From: Parafilimonas sp. | GTDB taxonomy: Bacteria > Bacteroidota > Bacteroidia > Chitinophagales > Chitinophagaceae | NCBI GenBank assembly: GCA_025927795.1 | Contig: JAICKT010000002.1 | Span: forward strand, 1 to 36,518 | DNA: 36,518 nucleotides | Direction of reading: 5' to 3' | In this document: positions 29,989 to 36,518 of the stretch, piece by piece | Numbering within the stretch: position 1 is the first letter of the stretch | Layout: every line of letters begins with the position of its first letter | Notes under the pieces: generated by a model | The model's input: only the letters and a program-made list of their open reading frames with translations | The model's database searches: none | What the model was told of the DNA's origin: nothing | Made by a program: the position numbers and the translations under genes

Positions 29989-30004
29989 CTTGTATTATTA
30001 CTTA
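29989..30004. repeat. Copy 3 of exact 16-mer CTTGTATTATTACTTA
   Basis: Read directly. Confidence 0.9.
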
Positions 30005-30020
30005 TAGAAATTTTTAATGA

Positions 30021-31106
30021 TTAAAATTTAATTACAAAACCAACATTAATTACATAATCTGCAAACGCAGCATCGCCTTGTGTGTACATACCTGTTAATG
30101 CTGTTTTATTTTTATCAGGAACACTTTGCGTGCGATTTCTTACCAATGCGACAGGCACATAAGCATAAGCGCTGAATCTTTTTAAACTATAAGAAATGCC
30201 TTGTTCTTCTGAAATAATATAACCTGGCCTTCTAAAGCCCTGACTGCCGCCAATTAAATCGTGCACAGGCAAACATTCGTCACGTATTCCTGCAGAAAAC
30301 ATCCACTTATTTAAATCAAAGTTTACACCTGCACGAATAAGATATTGATCAGGCACGCTCATTACGTCACTTCCAATTTCAACGGTTTGTGTACTGGGTA
30401 TGCCACCACGAGAAGTAGAAACACCATTTTGTTCTCTTGGATTTACGAGATAATAAAAGTTTCCATACAAGCCTACATGATGAGAAAAATTGTAGAACGT
30501 ATTTGCTTCAACGGTAAAGCCTGTGCCGCCATCACCTAATTGTATTGATTGATCAACAGGTCCCACAATCGTTGTTGAATCATTGATGTGAAATCTATCC
30601 TGGTATTTATAATCGCCGGTTGGAAATTTAATTCCTAATCCAAGTTGTAAATTAAAATGCTCAGATTTCTCAGGATCAAACATCCAGCGATAAGCGCTAA
30701 ACCGAATATCACCTACACCAAAAGAATGTGTGCTGTAACGATGAACTTTGTCGTGCTCATATAAAGACGAGCGAGAGTTATCAAGAATAGGAACATCAAC
30801 CAATAAACTCCAGCGCTGATTCAATTCATGTGTTACTGTAATATCAATAGTAGTGGAATGATTGATAACATTGGAACCCGCTTTTATTCTTTCTTCTTGT
30901 TCCTCTTTTCCAATAAAATGTTTATACGATCTGTAAAAGCGATAATTAATTCCTAACTGCCATTTGCTTGCAGTTGAAATGGAATCAGGCATGCGCAGCG
31001 AGCATGTTGCACCAGTACTGCGGATAGCTACACAACCTTGTGAATAAATTTTATTATTGATAATAATTGTTGAAAGAAAACTTAGAATAAAAAATAATTT
31101 TTTCAT
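30021..31106 (-). CDS. Secreted/outer-membrane beta-barrel-like protein (transporter-like)
   Basis: Signal peptide ...NNKIYSQG; alternating aromatic/hydrophobic strands; ends VINVGFVIKF (C-terminal Phe). Confidence 0.7.
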   Translation of the reverse strand: MKKLFFILSFLSTIIINNKIYSQGCVAIRSTGATCSLRMPDSISTASKWQLGINYRFYRSYKHFIGKEEQEERIKAGSNVINHSTTIDITVTHELNQRWSLLVDVPILDNSRSSLYEHDKVHRYSTHSFGVGDIRFSAYRWMFDPEKSEHFNLQLGLGIKFPTGDYKYQDRFHINDSTTIVGPVDQSIQLGDGGTGFTVEANTFYNFSHHVGLYGNFYYLVNPREQNGVSTSRGGIPSTQTVEIGSDVMSVPDQYLIRAGVNFDLNKWMFSAGIRDECLPVHDLIGGSQGFRRPGYIISEEQGISYSLKRFSAYAYVPVALVRNRTQSVPDKNKTALTGMYTQGDAAFADYVINVGFVIKF

Positions 31107-31127
31107 GTTTAATAGTTTAAATTTTAA

Positions 31128-32675
31128 TTATTCTGCACCATCGTGTTCAGCTCTCAGCACTGCATAATTCCCAACCCTTTTACCTGCAACCATACCTGAA
31201 TCGCAATCCATTTGTGTATGAATCCCTGCAATAAACCTTGATTTTGCTGCTTCCGCAGACAAGGCTTCGTATTTAGCAGCATTGGCTGGTATAATATGAT
31301 CTAAAATGGTTGAAGCAGCTTCACTAAATGTTGAATGCCCAGATATATATGACGGAAAATTTGGGATACCGGTTAATGTTTTAATTTCAGGCATCATTTG
31401 CGTTGGACGCGGATTGAAATAAAAATATTTCGTGTTCCAACATACAATAGCTGCATCCATCTGACCCATATTTAATAAAGCCATATTCCGTGCCCAAAGC
31501 ACTTCACTATAATCTTGTTTGATGAAATCTTCTGCAGCAATTGCATTCCAGTGCCCTGTTGGTGTGTACGTGCCAGCACCATCAGCCCAAAACTGTACAA
31601 TTCTTTCCTGCTCTCTTGTTGGATTTTTTATTTGAACATAAGCAGCTTTATTTTGTTCTTCAAACTCACCACTTTTTGTGGAGTAAGGATAACCGGGACG
31701 AATTTTTGTTACCGTTATTGAATCAAATAAAAATGGCAACACATTACCATATAATGGCAGCATCGGCGGACGCTTTGGTGTTTCTAAACTAAACCATGGT
31801 GTTTCGCCGCGGGCTGTTGTGTTTGTTACAAACGCGCTCCATATATCAGGATTACCGCCAGCAGTACCCGCATGGTCTGTCTTTGCACGCGCAGTAAACA
31901 GCGCAGCAATTTGTCTTCCCAATGCTTCACCTGCATTTATATCAGTACGTGTTGCGGTGCCACTTTGTATGGCTGCTAATTCTTCGTCTTCTACTTTCTG
32001 CTGAATGTTTGCTACTTCAGTAGGAAACATCAGTTTAGTTATTTCAGAAGTTACACCTGCAAGCACAGCAGCTTCTGATGGATAAGAAGGCAAATCATTT
32101 TTTCCATTCATTGCATTAACACTTGCATCAACTGTGTATGGTGCTGGCTGATTATATAGTTTTTTATAGTACCAGCATGCAACAAGTGCATCATACTGTG
32201 CAGCGCTTATATAAGCAAATGCTCTTGCAGCAAATGGCGGATTTGAAAACGGGAATTGCGGATAGTTAAATGGATTTACAGAATTTGGAGCAGGGTATGT
32301 TCCATCTTCATTTTGATAAGGAGGAAGATTATGTTTTGCCACCATCTCACGAATAATTTCATTCCATCTTAAAACACCGCCGGCACCCCAATAACGAATA
32401 TTATTTATTGCATCATCGCTTAAATTTTCCTGGTAGCCTTTAATTTCATTCAGGTCTCCAATATATGCAGGTGTATTAGTTGCAGGTGGTGCAGCTACTG
32501 CAATTGCATCGGGACTCGCAAGCAAAACTGTTTTCCATGATCCTGCATTCAAATCTTGTGAAGCAGGATTAAGTGCAGGCAAATTATCTGTTCTTCCATG
32601 TACTTCTTTATTACATGAAAAATAAATTACAGAACTAAGTGCAGCAAATATTGAAAGTGATATTATTTTTTTCAT
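31128..32675 (-). CDS. Vanadium-dependent haloperoxidase/PAP2-superfamily lipoprotein (second, divergent paralogue)
   Basis: Lipobox SVIYFSCNKE; KYFYFNPRP (Kx6RP), SYISGHSTFSEAAS, SRFIAGIHTQMDCDSG. Confidence 0.88.
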   Translation of the reverse strand: MKKIISLSIFAALSSVIYFSCNKEVHGRTDNLPALNPASQDLNAGSWKTVLLASPDAIAVAAPPATNTPAYIGDLNEIKGYQENLSDDAINNIRYWGAGGVLRWNEIIREMVAKHNLPPYQNEDGTYPAPNSVNPFNYPQFPFSNPPFAARAFAYISAAQYDALVACWYYKKLYNQPAPYTVDASVNAMNGKNDLPSYPSEAAVLAGVTSEITKLMFPTEVANIQQKVEDEELAAIQSGTATRTDINAGEALGRQIAALFTARAKTDHAGTAGGNPDIWSAFVTNTTARGETPWFSLETPKRPPMLPLYGNVLPFLFDSITVTKIRPGYPYSTKSGEFEEQNKAAYVQIKNPTREQERIVQFWADGAGTYTPTGHWNAIAAEDFIKQDYSEVLWARNMALLNMGQMDAAIVCWNTKYFYFNPRPTQMMPEIKTLTGIPNFPSYISGHSTFSEAASTILDHIIPANAAKYEALSAEAAKSRFIAGIHTQMDCDSGMVAGKRVGNYAVLRAEHDGAE

Positions 32676-32699
32676 TTTATTTTTTATTAGCTGGGTTAA

Positions 32700-33662
32700 T
32701 TATAAGCGGCACAGTTTACAGGTATGCGGCGTAGTAATTTTTTTATGTGATAACGGAAAAATGTAAAACACTGAAGCATTATATTCTGTTGCCTGACCAA
32801 CATTCCTGCCTTTAAGCACATAACTGCCGCCGGCTTCCAGCGATAAGGCAGGCAATTTTTTAGGTACATATTTTATATGCACACCGCCAATGCTTGCATT
32901 CATGCGGTTGCTTGGAAAAGGCATATCGTTTCTGCGAATGTCAAAACCACCCAACGTTCTGTTTTGTTCAAAAAATACTTCTGTTATCCAACGAAAGCTT
33001 CTAAAGCCTGTTCTCGCATTAAATTCAGCCATGTCAGGCATATCAACCTTATTGGTTATATGCATCTCTGTAGTGTAATAAGAGGTACGGTCAATTTTAA
33101 TATTACTTCTGTACTGGTACGTTCCCGACGCAGTTACAAAAAATCCGCGGTGCTGATAATCTAACATTAATCTTCCTGAAAGATTTCTGCTATGCAAACC
33201 CAATGTAAGTGGTAAATAATCTGCCTGGTAATTAGTGAGTGGCGCAGAATATCCTGCCAAACCATAAATAGAAAAAACAGAATTCTTACCTAATTTTTTT
33301 TCTAGGGGCATCCATTTAAGCCATAAAGAAAGGTCTTGTATGCCGCGTGAATTATGCAGTGTTCCTGCAGATGCTTTTGTGCTGATGTAAGGAGCGCCAA
33401 ACAAAAAGTTTAACCTGTCTGTAATTCCGTAAACGCCCATGATACTATACATGTTTGTTGATACCGTACCAAGATTTTGATTGTTTCTTTTCAGGGTTCC
33501 TTCCCAATAATTTTTCCAACTGCTGTGACTGTACATTGGACCTACGCAAAGGTTATGTTGTCCCATCATAATCGCGTCAATATCTGTTTGTGCATGTGCA
33601 GCTAACTGAAATAAAACAAGTACTAACAACGTAAATACATTACGCTTAATAATTGGTTGCAT
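32700..33662 (-). CDS. Secreted/outer-membrane beta-barrel-like protein with C-terminal CxxC
   Basis: Signal peptide MQPIIKRNVFTLLVLVLFQLAAHAQ (start at 33662, not 33731); beta-strand-like pattern; terminates HTCKLCRL. Confidence 0.7.
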   Translation of the reverse strand: MQPIIKRNVFTLLVLVLFQLAAHAQTDIDAIMMGQHNLCVGPMYSHSSWKNYWEGTLKRNNQNLGTVSTNMYSIMGVYGITDRLNFLFGAPYISTKASAGTLHNSRGIQDLSLWLKWMPLEKKLGKNSVFSIYGLAGYSAPLTNYQADYLPLTLGLHSRNLSGRLMLDYQHRGFFVTASGTYQYRSNIKIDRTSYYTTEMHITNKVDMPDMAEFNARTGFRSFRWITEVFFEQNRTLGGFDIRRNDMPFPSNRMNASIGGVHIKYVPKKLPALSLEAGGSYVLKGRNVGQATEYNASVFYIFPLSHKKITTPHTCKLCRL

Positions 33663-33680
33663 GTGTAATAATAAACTGAG

Positions 33681-33722
33681 TGATGAATAATTAATAATGA
33701 GTAATAAGTAATAAATAATTAA
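33681..33722. repeat. Heptad repeat TGATGAA TAATTAA TAATGAG TAATAAG TAATAAA TAATTAA
   Basis: Six units in exact 7-bp register read directly, upstream of the 33662 start. Confidence 0.75.
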
Positions 33723-33785
33723 TAGATGCACTTTATAGCAGCATCAGAATTCAGCATGAGTATGCTTATGCTAATAAGTGAATAA

Positions 33786-34337
33786 CTAAGCCTTAGGAGG
33801 TTGCTCGGGGATAAGAGTGTCGCCGCTTTGAAGATGCGCGAAATAATTATCTGTGTAAGTGTTTACAATACTATTTACAGCAAAAGCACTTGCAGCATTT
33901 TCTGTTTTAATATAATCGCTGATAGAAAATTTTACTGCATGATTATTTTCGCCGGAATTTTTAGAGGTATTATTCTGCAGGTCGTTTTGCGTTTTAAAAA
34001 AATCGTTTTTTGCCGTTTGCAAATTCATTTTCTTTTCATCAGGCAAACACATTAATATCAACTCGCCATTAAAAACTTTTTCTTTTACGTAATGATAAAT
34101 TTTTCCATTTAATGTTACCTCGCCATCTGTTCTTTTAAAATCATTCCAGTTTGTAAGATACGGAATTGAAAGCGGCACTTTAACTGTAATTAAATTAGAT
34201 TCATCATAATCAGACTTATCAATCTTTGAAATCAATTGTTTATTTGCTTTCTGCTGCAATGCATCAAACAAAAACCTGTAACCTATAAAATTGAACAGGA
34301 GAAGAATGAGTAACGATATGGCTGCTATTTTTTTCAA
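33786..34337 (-). CDS. Hypothetical membrane-anchored or secreted protein
   Basis: 183 aa; N-terminal hydrophobic segment MKKIAAISLLILLLFNFIGYRFLF; no recognised domain. Confidence 0.7.
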   Translation of the reverse strand: MKKIAAISLLILLLFNFIGYRFLFDALQQKANKQLISKIDKSDYDESNLITVKVPLSIPYLTNWNDFKRTDGEVTLNGKIYHYVKEKVFNGELILMCLPDEKKMNLQTAKNDFFKTQNDLQNNTSKNSGENNHAVKFSISDYIKTENAASAFAVNSIVNTYTDNYFAHLQSGDTLIPEQPPKA

Positions 34338-34439
34338 ACTAAGTAGTCGGGGGCAATATTAACTAATTATTTTAAGACAGAAAAACTTTATGCAGTGTTG
34401 CATGGATTTGTTTACTTTAATTATCAAACAAACACAAGC

Positions 34440-35828
34440 ATGAAACACTACGATGCAATTGTAATTGGCTCGGGACAAGGAGGAACGCCGCTGGCAAAAA
34501 AACTTGCAGAGAAAGGCTTGAGTACAGCAATTATTGAAAGAAGATATATCGGCGGCACTTGTATTAATGATGGTTGCACGCCCACAAAAACAATGGTAGC
34601 TTCTGCACGCATGCTGCATCTTGCAAAACACAGAAACGAAGTTGGCGTTAATATAAAAGAAGTGGCGATTGATTTTACTGCCGTCATCAATCGCAAAAAC
34701 AAAATAGTTGAACAATTTAGAAATGGCGGTTTGAATGGCTTATTAAAAACAGATAATCTCGATGTGATTTTTGGTGAAGCATCATTTATAAATAATAAAG
34801 AATTAAAAATTAAACAGCTTGACGGAAAAGAACAGCAATTATCTGCAGATAAAATTTTTATTAATACTGGCGGAAGACCAACAATTCCAAACATTGAAGG
34901 GTTAGATAAAACTCCATATCTCAATTCAACTACAATAATGGAGTTAAAAGAATTGCCCGAACATATTATAATTGTTGGTGGCAGTTATGTAGCGCTTGAA
35001 TTCGGGCAGATGTTTCGTCGCTTCGGAAGTAAAATAACTGTGCTCGAACATTCGCCGCATTTTCTTTCAAGAGAAGATGAAGATATTGCCAACGTTATAA
35101 AAAAGTTTTTGGAAGATGAAGGCATTGAAATTTATACAAGCTGCAACACAAAAAAAGTTTCATCAACCAACAATAAAATAACTGTTACTGTAAATATTAA
35201 TAATGAAGAAAAAGAGTTGATTGGTTCACATATTTTGATTGCAGCAGGAAGAACGCCGAATACAGATGCTTTGCAGTTATCAAATACCGGTATTAAAACT
35301 GAAGAACGCGGGCACATCATCGTGAATGAAAAACTGGAAACAAATGTTGATGGTGTTTATGCATTGGGCGATGTAAAAGGCGGACCAGAATTCACACATA
35401 TTTCTTACAACGACTATCTTATTATTTATCATAATCTTTTTAATAATGCAAATGAATCAACAAAAAAGAGGTTGGTTCCTTACACGATGTTTACAGATCC
35501 GCAATTAGGCAGAATCGGTTTGAATGAAGATGAGGCAAAGAAAAAAAATATAAATTTTAAAGTTGCAAAATTACCGATGAATTATGTGGCGCGGGCAATT
35601 GAAACAAACGAAACAACAGGTTTAATGAAAGCCATTGTTGATGCGGATTCAAAACAAATTTTAGGTGCTGCTGTTGTCGGTGAACAAGGTGGTGAAATGA
35701 TGAGCATGCTTGAAATTGCAATGATGGGAAATCTAACTCATGATGTGTTGCGTAATGCTGTATTTGCACATCCTTTATATGCCGAAGCTCTGAATAATTT
35801 ATTTATGCAACTGGATGAAGACAAATAA
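34440..35828 (+). CDS. Class I pyridine-nucleotide disulfide oxidoreductase (mercuric reductase/dihydrolipoamide dehydrogenase-like)
   Basis: MKHYDAIVIGSGQGGTPLAKKLAEKG, redox motif GGTCINDGCTPTK, GRTPNTDAL, VYALGDVKGGPEFTHIS, AHPLYAEALNNLF. ATG at 34440 preferred. Confidence 0.93.
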   Translation: MKHYDAIVIGSGQGGTPLAKKLAEKGLSTAIIERRYIGGTCINDGCTPTKTMVASARMLHLAKHRNEVGVNIKEVAIDFTAVINRKNKIVEQFRNGGLNGLLKTDNLDVIFGEASFINNKELKIKQLDGKEQQLSADKIFINTGGRPTIPNIEGLDKTPYLNSTTIMELKELPEHIIIVGGSYVALEFGQMFRRFGSKITVLEHSPHFLSREDEDIANVIKKFLEDEGIEIYTSCNTKKVSSTNNKITVTVNINNEEKELIGSHILIAAGRTPNTDALQLSNTGIKTEERGHIIVNEKLETNVDGVYALGDVKGGPEFTHISYNDYLIIYHNLFNNANESTKKRLVPYTMFTDPQLGRIGLNEDEAKKKNINFKVAKLPMNYVARAIETNETTGLMKAIVDADSKQILGAAVVGEQGGEMMSMLEIAMMGNLTHDVLRNAVFAHPLYAEALNNLFMQLDEDK

Positions 35829-35850
35829 TTAAAGAATGTTTACTCGTATT

Positions 35851-35942
35851 ACTTTGGCCAAAGCCTGAACTATAGTTCCCCTTTAACCCAAGACTTAAAT
35901 CTTGGGTTAAGAAGCAAAAACATAACTGGCTTTAGCCAAAGT
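35851..35942. repeat. Nested palindromic intergenic element (REP-like), 92 bp
   Basis: Outer arms ACTTTGGCCAAAGCC / GGCTTTAGCCAAAGT (one mismatch); inner hairpin TTAACCCAAGA-CTTAAA-TCTTGGGTTAA. Confidence 0.85.
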
Positions 35943-35967
35943 TTATCCAATTATTTTTGATGTAATA

Positions 35968-36518
35968 ATGATTGAAGCAAAAAACCTTACTAAAAAATTT
36001 AAACAACAAGTTGCGGTTGATAATATTTCATTTCATGTAAATGAAGGAGAAAATTTTGTTTTGCTCGGTACGAGCGGATGTGGCAAGACCACAACACTGA
36101 AAATGATTAATCGTTTGATTGAACCAACAGATGGCGAAATTTCAATCAACCAAAAAAATATAAAAAATGAAGATGCAGAAGTTTTAAGAAGGAGTATTGG
36201 TTATGCATTGCAGAACACCGGTCTGTTTCCACATTATACCGTTGCAGAAAATATTGCGATTGTGCCCAATCTTTTTAAAAGGAATAAAGAAAAGATTAAA
36301 GCACGTGTTGAAGAATTGATGAGCAAGCTGCATCTTTCGAAAAATTATTACAATGCTTATCCAAAGGAATTAAGCGGTGGTCAGCAGCAACGCGTTGGTT
36401 TGGCAAGAGCACTCGCAGCCGATGCTGCAATATTATTAATGGACGAACCTTTTGGTGCGCTTGACCCAATAACAAGAACGCATGTGCGCAACGATTTTAA
36501 AAACCTTGAAGAATTTCA
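35968..36518 (+). CDS. ABC transporter ATP-binding protein, osmoprotectant/glycine betaine (OpuCA/ProV)-like; 3' end outside window
   Basis: Not in ORF track because it is cut by the window edge. MIEAKNLTKKFKQQVAVDNISFHVNEGENFVLLGTSGCGKTTTLKMINRLIEPTDGEI (Walker A), LSGGQQQRVGLARALAADAAILLMDEPFGALDPITR. Confidence 0.93.
   Translation, partial: MIEAKNLTKKFKQQVAVDNISFHVNEGENFVLLGTSGCGKTTTLKMINRLIEPTDGEISINQKNIKNEDAEVLRRSIGYALQNTGLFPHYTVAENIAIVPNLFKRNKEKIKARVEELMSKLHLSKNYYNAYPKELSGGQQQRVGLARALAADAAILLMDEPFGALDPITRTHVRNDFKNLEEF

Noticed and set aside
29622-30010. CRISPR-like or integron attC-like array
   Set aside because: Repeats are short degenerate palindromes with unequal 74-98 bp AT-rich linkers that are themselves partly repeated; no cas genes or integrase. 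Arms have GTT...AAC order rather than the RYYYAAC...GTTRRRY arrangement of attC.
34440-35828. Mercury-resistance operon
   Set aside because: The oxidoreductase is mercuric-reductase-like only at family level; no merR/T/P genes or N-terminal HMA domain are present, so mercury resistance is not supported.

Overview
Chromosomal segment of a Bacteroidota bacterium, most likely Chitinophagaceae-like judging by AT-rich intergenic DNA, lipoprotein and '-AQ' signal peptides, and gene content. It carries about 26 convincing protein-coding genes, mostly housekeeping or metabolic: a partial molybdopterin oxidoreductase, an FtsX/MacB permease, glycerol kinase, YCII proteins, a DUF1080 protein, a serine hydrolase, a sugar-phosphate isomerase, a MATE transporter, a YhhQ queuosine-precursor transporter, an AlkD-like protein, a Nudix hydrolase, an alpha/beta hydrolase, FBPase, aspartate kinase, a CehA/McbA-like metallohydrolase, trehalase, a GDPD/PLC-like protein, a pyridine-nucleotide disulfide oxidoreductase and a partial OpuCA-type ABC ATPase. 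There is one tRNA-Ala(GGC) with the G3:U70 identity pair. No phage, transposase, CRISPR or recognisable defence locus was found. The items most worth a second look are: (i) a minus-strand cluster (about 34.3-27.4 kb) with two vanadium-haloperoxidase/PAP2-type lipoproteins, two beta-barrel-like proteins and an internally duplicated DoxX-like membrane protein; (ii) a 420-bp gap inside that cluster filled by four spaced hairpins whose stems show compensatory changes; (iii) recurrent intergenic DNA with 7-bp periodicity at about 8 loci; (iv) an A8 homopolymer separating a signal peptide from a PLC-like catalytic domain in another frame; (v) three different palindromic REP-like elements. All calls come from reading the sequence; no database search was run.
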